Assembly: GCF_021134715.1 (NCBI RefSeq)
Contig: NC_060018.1
Coordinates: forward strand, 434,001 to 498,000
Direction of reading: 5' to 3'
Length of the DNA: 64,000 bases
DNA from: Daphnia pulex
Taxonomy: Eukaryota; Arthropoda; Branchiopoda; Diplostraca; Daphniidae
The position numbers were made by a program, and so were the translations under genes. The notes under the pieces were generated by a model. That model did no database searches, was not told where the DNA came from, and worked only from the letters and a program-made list of their open reading frames with translations. This document shows positions 13,759-26,344 of the stretch, piece by piece. Each line of letters opens with the position of its first letter. The stretch's first letter is position 1.

Positions 13759-14997
13759 ATTAGATTGCAATCAAAAATAATATTGGTTTTATAATTGAGA
13801 AAATGCAGAAAAGAATGACTGTTTGAGTTTTGCGAGAAATTGTAATTCACTGGGTTTTTACATAGCCCCCTAAAGAATTGCATAGGTAAAACCAACCCCC
13901 TAAAACAAAATCACCCATCAAAGGTGATGGAGTTGAACAGGGTAGTATAGTCATGGCGGGAAAAAAAAACACGAATGCAAATGGCAAAACAATACCTGTG
14001 CATACGTCTCCACTTGACTCTCTCGTCTGTGCGTACACCTGTGTGTGTCCTGGGCCTGTTCTACCTGGGCTGATGGCATTCCACAAGAAGAGTCGAGGGG
14101 AAAACATCAACAAGGAAAAAGGGAAAAATATGCGCCGTTTTGTTTGGCTGAGCTGACCTTCTCCGGCGGAGAGTTATGCCCAAATAGGCACCGTATAAAT
14201 GAGAGAGAGAGAAAAAAATTTCAATTCCGATATTGCGCATAGACACAAAAAACATTAGACGGTACTACAACAACAAACCTCAGACTGCTCAGTGTTACAT
14301 GGTGGAGGGGATGACCAAGGCGACGAGCTGCCAAGAATGGATGATGAATCAAAACACTTGAACACCAACAACATCACCACGCCATTTCTTCTTTGGCATT
14401 CTCGTGTTGTTTTGTTCCATCCTGGCGTCTAGTCGACTCGAATTAGAAGCGGACGGACAAGACATTCACTCACAGCGGCTGTCGGCTTGTTACACATATT
14501 CACAAGTTCTTCCTCCTTTTTTTGCATTTTCCCAAGGAATGTTTTTCTTTTTTCTTTTTGGCCAGCACACAGTCACTGCATAAATAGTTGGTAATGGTGG
14601 GCTGAGTGGAGCTCAACAGCACCGCAGGTGAGATGTGTACCGAGAGAGTGTTCTTTTTTTCGCTTGGTCATCCTACGGTTTTTGAATGGCTGCCAAGCCC
14701 CCTTCGATGGCTAACACAACAACAGCGTGTGATGTACTTTTTCCGTCTTTTGTTGTAGATTCGACGGGCGGCTATGAGCGATGCAACAGTGCGGAAGTGC
14801 GCGGCCGGCCGGCCTGCCCAGCACACACACTTTCCCTCGATATCTTTGGCTCTTTTGTCGCGTCGCACATTTTTTTTTTTTTACGATCAGCTCAGAGATG
14901 GACACAAAAGAAAATCTCCGTGTCCCCGGCTGACGCCATCTGCGCCTATAGTTGGATATTTTTACGACTTCCGAATAAGTCCCAGTACTACGTCCAA

Positions 14998-15357
14998 CTA
15001 CGGAAGGCGGATGCGGAAAGCCATTTTTTTTCTCTCTGGAATTGCAATTTGCCAGTTATTAGTCGCGTCGTTTATTTTTATTACATCAAAGTTAATTCCA
15101 TTTAATATTAAGTACCTCGTAAGATGCAACTTGTGTCTACAAATCTTTTCTCCGCCGCGATAAAATCCGTTTGGAACGGTAACTTTGGTTGTCCAGCAAT
15201 GCCTCCCCTTGAATAAAGTATAGGATATTAATCGCCACTGTAAATAAGTATATATAGTGTTGTTGTCCGTATCGCCCAATTCAGGGTCTTGGGGGATCTG
15301 CAACACAACCAGAGCCATAACGTCGTCTTTAGATAGAATATAGGAATAGAAAACCAC
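14998..15357 (-). pseudogene. Possible relic of a Polinton-type minor-capsid-like protein
   Basis: A minus-strand frame of about 119 codons has balanced amino-acid composition, unlike its low-complexity neighbours. Its second half contains VTVPNGFYRGGEKIC, then about 20 residues later GINFDVIKINDATNNWQIAI and MAFRIRLP. This order (a V-x-V/I-P-x-G-x-Y turn, then a beta strand, then I-x-L-x-L) resembles the minor capsid or penton-like protein of Polinton/Maverick elements. The frame has no clear start context and stops after the RIRLP. No polymerase, integrase, protease or terminal repeats were found nearby. Recognition is by pattern memory only, so this is a tentative call; it could be an unrelated chance frame. 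Confidence 0.28.
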
Positions 15358-15359
15358 GG

Positions 15360-18300
15360 GACGAGAGTTTAATGGTCAACCAAAACATAACCAGAGAGCG
15401 CATAACACGTCCATCAGCCGTTATCTTATTCAGCAGCTAAAGAAACTATAGACCCGTGCTGGTCCCCCCTCTCAAAATAACAAACTGATGAAACAGATTA
15501 TTATTATTATTATTGGGAATCGAATGATTCTTTTTCTTTCGATGGCTCTTATCTGGCGGGGGGTTTGAACGTAAAAGAAGAAAAAAGACAATCGGACACA
15601 GCACGCGAACAAGGACGTTTAGTGGTCAGGCCAAAGTCGTTTTGTTTTTCTTTTTTTTCTTTTTGTCTTTTTCGTTGCTTCATTCTCTCCTTATTCGTGT
15701 TCGACATATTAAAAATAAAAAAATAAAACGAAAGAGAAGACGACAAAACGGGAAGGAACCGGAGAGGTACACCCGAGAGTTTTTCCCACGAAATCAGAGA
15801 CGACACTCTAAATAAACCGAACGCAGATGTCACTGATGGGAAACAAAAAGAAGAAGAAGAAGCAAATGAGCGCACAGCACCGGCGACGACACTCTAATGT
15901 ACACAACTCAAGTCATAAAACCTTATAATGATTTACTACTCATCTATATATCGTCGTGCTGTATATAATAACAGCAAAAGTGGAAACCAAGAAGATGAAT
16001 GAATATAATAATATTGACCGCTGGGCGTAATACTAAAGTGACGATAAGAAGTCGCGTGGTTTTTTTGGGGGATTTTCTGTCGACGTGAATTTATTTTGAC
16101 GGGCGTGCGCTGTGTCGAGATGTTGAAAACGCGCAGTATTACTAGATGGGACGATGAGACATGGGGGGAAAAACCCCCGTCGTCTTTTGCTTCCCCTTAG
16201 AAAACCCAAAAGAAACAAAACGAAAAAAAGATAAGGAGAACAAGGGCCCTTGTTGTATTCTATTGAGTCAATGGTTCAGATTTCATTCACCAGCAAAAGG
16301 CAAAGGATATATAACACAAAAAATAAGGGACGGGAGTAAACAGAGGAAAATGTTATCATTTAAAACTCTAAAAAAGAACGAGAGAGAGAAAAAAGGGTCC
16401 GTTCTCCAAATATACCCCCGGTCTCGGGAAATATATATGTGGCAGGTTTCGGTTATACGACAGGAGCAACAACTCTCTCATCATCATCATCGTCTACTAT
16501 ATAGAGATATGGAGGGGGGGAATTATGTTCACACACAAGACTTTGGACAAACAAACAAAAAACGAAAGGGTTCCCGCCGAACAATTTTCAAACAAACCGT
16601 CAAAACCCAAAAGAAAAAGGAATTTTCAATCCACCCAAAAGAGCTGCGATCCTTTTAGAATTTTTATTTTTTTAAAAAAAGGGAAAAGCGATGGCCAACG
16701 CAGATTAACCATATAGAAAGCAATGCAAGAGTTATACGAAGGCATTAATAATATTTTAAAAAAGGCGAATTCATCGGCGCCTTTTCGGGGTCAAACTGGT
16801 TTTTTTGATCCTGGACATATTTTTATCTGGACGATGATTTGACCGACGCCAATTCATGCGATACGCCAAAACGAGGAGAATATAATAGATAAGAAAGAAA
16901 AATAAACCGGTCCTACGTGACCAAAGGCGAATCGCATCCACTCGAACGACTAAAACAAATAAATGAGCCGGGGATACATGATACACTTGAAAAAAATGTA
17001 CTTCAGTCAGTTCTCCACTCTTCAGCAGAGTCCATTTCAACGTTTGAATTCCTCTTTGAGTTTTAGTACACGACCGAGAAGAGTCTCGAAATCATTTTAT
17101 ACCCGGAGAGGAACGATATGAATGTATAAAAGACAGACGCACAAGAGAGAAAGAGAGATAAGAACTTGTCTGTCTGTATAGTTCCAGATACATCTCTCTC
17201 TCTCTCTCTTTTTTAAAAGCTTGTAGTGGATGGCTACTGGGAATAATATAGCGCTTCTTCTTTATAACGAAAAAAAGAGCTCCTGTTGGGGGCCTGCTGG
17301 CCGGTTGTGCTGTGATGATGGTGTGTGTCTCAGTTCTTTGGTTGATGTCAAGCGCCATAAATTTCCAGACTTTATATTGTGTCTGTATGCTCTCACTTTT
17401 TTTTTGTTCTCCTATCAAAGAAACTTTGTCCCTTTTTTTCCTCTTGGATTCTCACACATGTGCGCAGCAGTCGTCGCTTGGAATAAGGGGCCCACACGAT
17501 GAAATTTCAAATATAAAAAACAAAAAACCCCAAAACAAAAAATCTCGCCGCTGCACGGCATTAAATGTATAATGTACCGCAGGCCTTTTGGTTGGTGAGA
17601 TCGTGATCCCCCAGTTGTTTCTTTTTTGGGGGGGTTTTCTTTTAAATAAACAACAGGGAGCTGAATAGCGACGTCAAATAATAATCTCCTTTTGAGAGAA
17701 ATGCTCATAAGTCTTTTTTTTTTCCTCCACCCTTTTCAATTGTTATGGCTCACACACACACAAACCGAGGAGGTGTTACACTGGTAAAACGTAAAAAGTG
17801 CGAATAAGAGAGTGAGAAAAAAAAAATGAAAGAGAGAGAAAGTCTCTAATATCTATACAAGTTGTTGCTGTAAATAAAAGGCGGGCCCAGTCGGTTATTT
17901 GTCTGGTTAAAAAAAGGGAAATTATAAAAGACATTATCGGCCATTGATTACCATCCGCGCCGCTGTGTCGTCGTTCCCGTGCGAAAACTCTCGCCCATGA
18001 TCCCACGACAAACTTTGTTAACATTTTGTGTTAAACAAATGCGAACCAGACAAATGTGAGAGTGGCTTTTCCTACTACTACTCTGCCGAGGCTGCTATAT
18101 AGAGATGGGCGCGGGAATGAAATAATTGGCGTCTCTCGGAGGGGGAAAAAATGTTCGACTTCCTTATTAAGGCAGATGAGGTACAGTAGAGCTCGACATT
18201 TTATGTAACAGCCGCCGAGACAAGAAAAAAGTCCTTAATTAGGAAAGAGGAGCAAGTGGCGGGCGGCGAATGAATATTGACGGCAGCTTCCTGCACAGAT

Positions 18301-21300
18301 GACGCACTGTGGGATGCGGGTGGTTCGCCGCAATAGATTATTATTATCGTGACGTCACACAAAAACCGACGACCCCGAATAACCGCGTTGATACGCTCTT
18401 CCGCTACGGCGGCGTCAATCTCTCTAGCCAGTCACTTACACCATTTTTCTCTTGTCGTCTGTTGTTGGGCAGCAAATGAAAGCGGAACTGGATGATGACA
18501 TCATCCCGCCCGGCTGCTGCTGCTGCTGCCGTACCGTTCCAGATCTTTTAGATCCAGTTGGTGCGGTGGGGGGAGGCGCTTTCTCGTGTCATACACTGGA
18601 GAGCCGACTCTGCTGTGTGCAGAGATTTTTCGTGCTGACTATAGTTGCGGGAGCACAGCGTTCACGCCAGTTCACTCGGTCGTGTTCAACAGAGCGGGAC
18701 GCAGCCCAATGCTCCAACTGACGACGACAAGTTACGACGGGCCGACTTTTTGATTTGTTTGACGTGCCCCAACTCCCAGTCAAGACAAGAGAGACAAACT
18801 ATTTTCCCAGAAAGGAGAACAAAAGGGAAAAGAAGAAGACGGACAGATAAGTCAGTAGTGCGTGTGTGCATGTTTGATCATCATCAAGACGTTATCATCC
18901 ATCAACAGACAACTCGATTTCACGTCTCTCCCTTCTGCCTATAGTTTTACCTGTAAGTAAATTCTCGTTGTTCTTGATTCAAAATTATTTCAAACTTCCG
19001 GTGTTGCTACTTTTTTGTTTCCCCCCTGGACTGGTCAGTTTGTTTTTTTCCTTGCCCTGAGAAGACAAAACGTGGGAAGTCAAATAATCCAAACGTGGTG
19101 GAATACTACTCGATCCGCCTAGTGTGTTTCCCCTTCTCCCGAAAAAGGGCAGCATATAACAACAACGTGAATCCTCCCCACACACGAACGAATTACACTT
19201 GTCGGGAGATTTTTCGGTTTTTTGGGTGACCGCAGTAGTAGCTAAAATAATCGTCTTCTTCTTCGAGAAAAAAGAATACATAGAGTATACCTGCTGATGG
19301 GCTGAAGGTGCTGGGCTGCGATGGTCGACTGACTATCGAGTTGAACGAATCCTCGGCTGCGTGACAGCCTTTCTCTCACACACACCGAGAAAAGAAGAAA
19401 GAAAAAGAAAAAAAACAACTCGACACATGTGTAAATTATAGAGTATCACACCATTTTTTAAATATAAGTTGGACACGACTGTTGTGTAGCAGACAATATA
19501 TTCAAGTCTGATGACGATCATCATCGGGCGGTTTCGACAGACATTGCCATATTTCCATGCAAATGCACATGAGCTGCTATTATTATCGGGTTGAGGAGAT
19601 TATATGAGAGCGCCGATCTATTTGTCCTACACTTGGACTACCACCGTTAGACTTATAAGGAGCTCTTTTGTTGTTGTTATTATTACAGTTTTCTTGCATA
19701 TATGCATATATGTGGGCTGCTGCTGCTGACCCGGCGCTCTTTTTTCTTTCTTCGGCCAGCTGGGCACAGACGTGAAAGTCGATCATTGTCCAGCTGAACG
19801 CTAAAGAAGAAGAAAAAAAAAACAACTCTCTCTCAGTCTCAATCTCATCTGTGGTGGAAATTGGCTCCACGTTTTTCGTTTCGATCACTCCCCATCGTTA
19901 GATGTTGACGTAATGGTGCATATAGGATGGAAATAATGGTCCAAAACGACTCCTCCTTCTTCTTGCCCTCTCACTCTCTCGTGATCTTTAATCGCTCTTT
20001 CTCACAGGCCCAAGGTCCGAGCCCCAGATTTTTCTTTTCTCATTTTTTTCCCCCCATTCTGATGATTTCGATTCGCCTTTGTTGTCGGTTGATTTTGTTT
20101 TTTTTTTGCTGCCCAGCCAAAAAAGACAGCAGCGGCCACCACCACCACAGCTTTCTACATTTTTGTGGGTGTGTTGTTGCAGAGGACCAAAAGTATACAA
20201 GTCCATAAAGGTGGGCGAACAACAACAACAAAAAAATGACAAGAGAAAGGGGCGCTGGCTTCTCCCCTTTTTGGATTGGATTGGATCAAACACACATGCT
20301 ATATGCTATGCTACACATATTTAGACTATGGAATTGGGTAGAGACGAGAAAAGTGGTGCTGGCCTTTACCACTATCCGTGTGCTGAATCGCTGCCAGCAA
20401 TTTACGAGGGTGTGATGGAAACACAAGAGCGACATGTCCACATTGTCCAGCCAAAAGAAACATTTCTCGCCATACAGAGTCCCTCAAGAGGTGCCCAGTC
20501 TTTTTTTGTCAATTGAGAGCAAAGTTGTCTACTTAAAATGGAGGGGAGACAAAAAAAAATAAAAGGAATTTTTTCACAAGTGGAAAAAGGAGCTGTAGGG
20601 GTTCTGTTTTCAATCATTATCTTATCGTTATTATTATCTTTGCAAGTGAACTGTGCAGTGTGGGTAGGAAGGGCGGCCTGTGGTGTAGGAAGGGCGGCCT
20701 GTGGTGTCGCTTTTCTTGACAATTTCTTCTTCTCCCTCCACCATGGAGGAATGCCAAAAAGTTCTAAATACTAACGACTGGAAATTATCGAGGGGGTGAT
20801 GGGGAGGTAACGCAGCAGCAGCTGCAGGAAATTCCAGCGATGTTGAACTAATTAGGACACTGATGTGTATGTGTAGGAAACGTTGGTGGAAGGAAGGTAA
20901 TATTTGATCGCAGAGGGGACCCCGCCAAGCGACGAAATTACACGTTAGCTATAGTCAGTGGCTGGTTGTTGTTGCGCAGCCCAGGAGCAGTTGCACGAAG
21001 GAGCAACCCGCCGACGAGGTCACGACCGAATAACGCAGCTATATATGCGCCCCCAAATGAAATCGTCATTGCCGTCAGATGCAAGTGCCAACTAATCACC
21101 ATCATCTGAGCGTCGCTAATCTTGGGCAATTCTCAAAGTCATTGCGGCCCTAAATTGGGTCGCCGCTTTAAAAAAAAATAAAAATAATAAAATTTTTTAA
21201 GTTGGAAATTGTAAGTAAGCCGCTGACACGGTGCACTGGCTGAACGGTGGGAAATGGGATGACAAAAGAACCGTTTCGGCAGCCCGTATCAATCGATCTG

Positions 21301-24300
21301 CTGCTGGCCGGGTCCAGCAGCAATCTCTAGTCGGCCTTTTCCTTCCCCCCTCTAAATGTGGGCCTGAAATTTAAAAAAGTAAAAAGATACGGAAGAGTAA
21401 AGATGAGAGACAACTGCTGATCCGTATCGCAGCCAGCCAAAAAAGAGGGAATAATAAAGAGTCTGCACATGACAGAGCGACAATAACGAGCGGAAATGTG
21501 GGCTCTCAGCACTTTAGAAATAATAAAGCCACTGCTGGCCACACTGGGCTGGATGTTTTCTTTATTCTCGACGACCCGGGGATGGGCCAATATAATACGA
21601 CGTGATATCGCGCAGCCACCAAACGTACAAACAAGCGGAACAAAAAGTCCCCCGAAAAGCTCAAAGAAAAATAGACTATAGCCCCCCGTATAAATATTGG
21701 AAATGTGAGAGATCTTTTACTTCTTTTCTATTATCCTCTACCATTTTTGGGATTGTGCTCCTTCTCTTCCTGTGCTGAACAAATCAGTGTCCAACATTTA
21801 GTCCTATGCTGGGCTTCTCGACACGTCTATATCTATCTGCAGTTTAATTCTATCTAGACAGGCAGCCTTTTTCTTTTTTTTATTGTATTATAACACCGCC
21901 ATTGATGGGGGCCGGGTTTTTATTGTTCGCCATTAACCCTCATCTGACCTTTCCGCCGTTTTTGTGATCTGTGGAAAAGCAAAAGGAAATCTTTTTTTTA
22001 GTTTAGTTTATTCCCCTTCTTCTTTATTTCGATTGTTGTTGTTGTTGTTCCCCCTCGAGATAGAGAGAGAACTGGGAGATATATATACTACAGAGTTTCA
22101 ACATGGCCGGCAGGGATATTACGTGTTCACATGTATACAAGTACCTGGCTAGCGGGCATTATAATAGATTGTCGTTCTCCATCATTCTCCATCAAAGGCT
22201 TTTCAAACTAAACAAAGTCTAACGTGTAACTGTACGCACAGCAGATCTACCGGGTGTAACTCCTCCGCTCTCCTGACAGTCGGTGCGGATGGGAAAAAAG
22301 AGCTTCTCATGCGCGGCAGTAGACGAGGATCATACGAGGCTAATAACAAATACGCAGTCAAATGATGATGGCCAGTTCTTGTTGCGCGGCGTCGCCTTGG
22401 ATTACAAGAAAGTGAACTGGTGCTGCTCAGCACAGCCGCCCATAGGGCTGAGCCAGCAGCAGCAGCAGCAGCTCCTATTTCTTATTTTTGGAAGGTTATT
22501 CCCTCCTTGGAGCAGACTCTTTTTCTTCTTCTTTTTATTAAGAGACTAGGAGGTAGAGAGACAAGAGGAGAGCGGCGAATGTCAAAAGAAACTTGAAAGA
22601 CCAGAAGGGAATATAATGAAGAAGAAGAAGAAAAAACAATCAGCGCCGACCAATCTGTTTGGCTATGCGCATCCATCACTAATTAAAATCATCATACCAA
22701 GAAAATAAAGCAATAAGTATACTACGAGAGTTAAGAATATCATCAAGGGGCACAGGCACACATATGCGCCGGGTAGTCAAGGGACCTTTTTTTCACTTAT
22801 TGGGGGGCCCCCCTCTATTCATCCCAAATTAACAACCATACAGTAGAGGAATGGAGAGCTCATCATTCTCGGAGCTCAGCAGTCACACATCTTTAGAGAA
22901 TTTTGTGTGCGATCGTTATCCGACGTTTTCTTCTTTTGTATACCTTCAAATTGAGATTATAACCGGAAATTTATTTTTTAAGTATGGACTAAGTTTTGAG
23001 AAAATTTTGATTTTCCTGCTGCTGTCTCTATCTCGTCTGATTTGCTTCGCTTTCCATCGTCGTCTTATTATCGAAGGCAGTCAGCCAGTCAAAAAGAGAA
23101 CCCAAAACTATTTAGAGTCTCGGAGATTTCTTCATGCTGAGACTAAATACTTGTTCGGTGCTGAGCTGGATGCCACGTAGGTACTACATGGTGAGATGGC
23201 GGCCGGGTTATATTGCGGCGCTGGGCCCTGGACTGGACTGCGGGCGACAGACCACCGCATCGAGCGGCAAAAAGCTAATAGGGCGCCCTTTATAATATGG
23301 GGGGGAAAGAAAATAAGGAATAGTTTTAACTTTTTTTCTTGGTCGAGGTTTTTTTTGGTTGAAGGATGGAATGTCCGGTTGTTTCTATTTTTTTTTTGTT
23401 GTGTGTCCCTTTCACTGTCGTGCCGGCCTCGTCCTCCACTGAAAACATTCGCATTCAAAGTTCTCAAAAGTCCACGCCAATCGTCGCTTCTCAGAAAGCA
23501 AATGATTTACTCGCGTTCCCCTTCGTATTTTTTCCCCTCTGTTGTTGCTACAATTCCTTTTGATCAAAAAACGGGGTAAAGAAAAAGGGGGATCTATGAC
23601 ACATGTTTTTTGGTGGCCTTTTCTCATGATTTTTTGGGGAGTTTAATAAATAGGAAAAAAAAAAAGAGCCGCAAAGGGGGAGAAACGCATTGTAAACTGC
23701 TGAGCATATGTGGAGGGTTATATTATTATATGGGTATAGAAGAGTGCGCACACCTGTGAAGTGCTGGGATTCATGGCGAGGGGTAGTGCGTATCGAAAAG
23801 GGGCCTATCAGCATCATCAATTGCCCAGTTGCTGCTTTTTCTTTCATCTTGTTGAACCGGATGGCTCGATCTTTTCCCCCCAACACTCTTCTGCCAAGGA
23901 AAAGTTGAAGTGTGTCCGTCCGTCCTTCCCAATTGTGGCCAATGTTGGACACACGGCGCAGAGATGGATGGATCTACTACCCCCGGAAAAAGATATCTAA
24001 AGGGGGGAGGAGGAGGAATAAAAATAAAGGATTATTATATGCTGCTACATGGCATCTATACACTACACAGAGATTTACAAAGAAAAAACCAATGGAGGTG
24101 AGCTGCTGCTGCTGGCTGCACTTGTTTACCCCTCCGACGTATTTCTTTTGGGGGTCTGACCCATGTGTGTGTGTCTGTGTGTATACAAGGGAAACACAAG
24201 AGAACAACACGACAGACACACAAAAGGGAGGACGGAGGGAAAAACTAGTGAAAAGAAATTGGTACCAGAAGAAGAAGGAGACTTTTTTTCTTCTTCTTCT

Positions 24301-25330
24301 TCTTGTCGAGACGTACACACATGATGGGTGTAGCGATGGGGGGTTATCTTTTCTACATTTATTCGTCCATGGACGACGTGTAGTCGAGCTATAGAGAGAT
24401 ATACATAAAACCGTGTACTGTGTTTTCTTTTTTCTCTCTCTCTCGTGGTTGTTGTTATTATTATTATTATTTCCAGTGGGGAGACGAGCGAACCTTTAGG
24501 GCAGGAAAACATTATAATAAGCCAAGTCTCTCCCCCCCAGAAAAAAAACATGGAAGAAAACCAAAGAGATGGACTGTGGGGTTGAACACATCATATAAGA
24601 GTATAAGTGCGGGGTAACTAACACACACACACATGGACCCTGATGATGGCAGTCTGTGCTGGTCTCTCCCAATTTCCTTGACAACCGCAACCAAAAAGAA
24701 GAAAATCTGGGGCCTGAAAATGTAAGGGAAGTTCAGTTCAGGGAGGGGTCAAGTCAGCCCAGGCAAAAAAGGCAGAAAAAGAAAAAGAAGAAGGGATCGA
24801 ATAAAGGAGGGACCCTAAAGAAAAAAGAAAGAAAAAATGTTGCGCGGGGCCAGCAGCAGCCCAGCAGTCACAGGTTACGAATAAATAGGAGAGAGAAAAA
24901 GAGCGAGAGACATAAACACAAACGTGCCTTATAGACTGCGGGGCCGTCTATATAGAAAAAGAAAAAAAAGAAAAGAAATGAGCCAGGGAGTCCTTTAACG
25001 CTCCGGGGTTGTGGTGGGCTTGCGTTGCTTGTTAGTTAGTTAGTTGTTATAGACTGGCATGAGCGAGACCCAACAGCACAAGAAGAAGAAGGGCATCAAC
25101 AGCAGCAGCCGGCCCAGGAGAACTACACAACAAGAGAGAAGATAGAAAGAGGAGGAGGATGGAAAAAAAGGGGGAGGTTTCTTATCGTGTGGAGAGAGAG
25201 AGAGAAAGAGCAAAAAGCCCCGGCCCCCAGTGTATATGTGAGAGAGTTCAAAGGAATAGAAGAAGAAGAAGAAAAGCTGGCCGGCTTTGCTTTAGACACG
25301 AAAAACCCACAAGTCTACAAGCCAGGAGGT
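15360..25330. other. Gene-poor region with simple repeats
   Basis: No frame here looks like a conserved protein. Content is polypyrimidine and polypurine tracts, ATT, TC and CTT microsatellites, and short GC-rich patches. A frame starting at 18,452 includes five consecutive Cys codons from a CTG run and is probably not coding. Some stretches could be non-coding leader exons or introns of the PDZ gene downstream, but I found no decisive splice chain. Confidence 0.5.
20664..20705. repeat. Exact 21-bp tandem duplication
   Basis: The 21-bp unit beginning GTAGGAAGGGCGGCC occurs twice head to tail without mismatch. Its length is a multiple of three, so a short plus-strand frame runs through it, but that frame is not supported as a gene. 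Confidence 0.9.
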
Positions 25331-25337
25331 TCAGTAT

Positions 25338-25373
25338 TCAGTTCGATTCGAGCGAGGCATGACCTTTGGACGT
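25338..25373 (+). promoter_or_regulatory. Candidate Inr/DPE core promoter upstream of the PDZ gene
   Basis: TTCAGTT matches the arthropod initiator, with the presumed start at the A at 25,340. GGACG lies 29 nt downstream of that A, one base off the usual position of the downstream promoter element. The PDZ start codon lies about 1 kb downstream and just after an AG that suits a splice acceptor (gataaaaacag before 26,339), so a spliced non-coding leader is possible. Such motifs occur by chance, so confidence is low. Confidence 0.3.
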
Positions 25374-26344
25374 GTTGTGGTCGTGGGCTCCTAGTTTCAG
25401 TCATCTGTGAGGTGCTCCTGCTCCTGCTAGAAGAAGAAGAAAAGAGATCTATCCTCTATATTTTAGTTTGATGAAGTGCATCGACGACACATTTCTTACC
25501 TCCGGTTGGGTTTCCAGTACAAGTGAGCAGCAGCGACGGCCATAAAACATTGGGACGAGGATCCGTAAAGGGGCGGCCGCGACAGCAGCAGCCACAATCA
25601 GGTGATGGACGAAACGTGCTAAAAGTCTGATATGCTGGTCGTCTCGATTGTGTCGTCGTCCTATCGTAAAACGAAAAAATCGTGGACGACCTCCCCCCAT
25701 TCGCTCCTTAAGGCGCTTGTTCACTCATGTCGAAAATCTAACAAGGGCGCTAGAAAGAAAACGTGAAAACGGAGCTATAGGAATCAGAGAGACAGAGAGA
25801 GGGAAGCTTTTTTTGAACAACAGCCGGGCAGTGCATTCGTGTGCAAGTGAGTGACGCGACATCGTCGATGAACAGTGGAGGCTGCAGCTCTAGCCCATCT
25901 TCGTGAGACAGAAGCTCACTCGCACTTTGATCACGTCCATCCGCATTGTCTGAGCTGACTAGACACTGACTAGAGTGGCATCTCCTTCTTAAAAGTAATA
26001 ATAAGAGTAACCAGTTGGGTGGCCTCGTCGTCACTAACATCCAAATAGAAAGAAACGCACATTTCGTGTCTCATTCTGTGTCCGGGTATGTCCTCTGCTC
26101 CGCTCGTTATTTGTTCTCCCTTCAATCTCGACTCTTTTATTCTTTTCCAGCTAGGAGGGGGGTATCGTTTTTCATTCCCGCGTTGAGCAACGTGAGCGCA
26201 ATGTCGTGTTACAATTCCTCCCATTTCACGATACTTGAAACTTTTTTCATTTCATTTCTTCTTTTCCCCCTGGAAAAACAAAAACTGTCGACTGACTTTT
26301 GCTTTTCTTTTGTTCCGTGTTGAATCGATAAAAACAGGACGGCC

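Noticed and set aside
18452..18721. Frame with five consecutive Cys codons
   Set aside because: The cysteines come from a CTG repeat read in one frame. There is no signal peptide, no family and no splice support.
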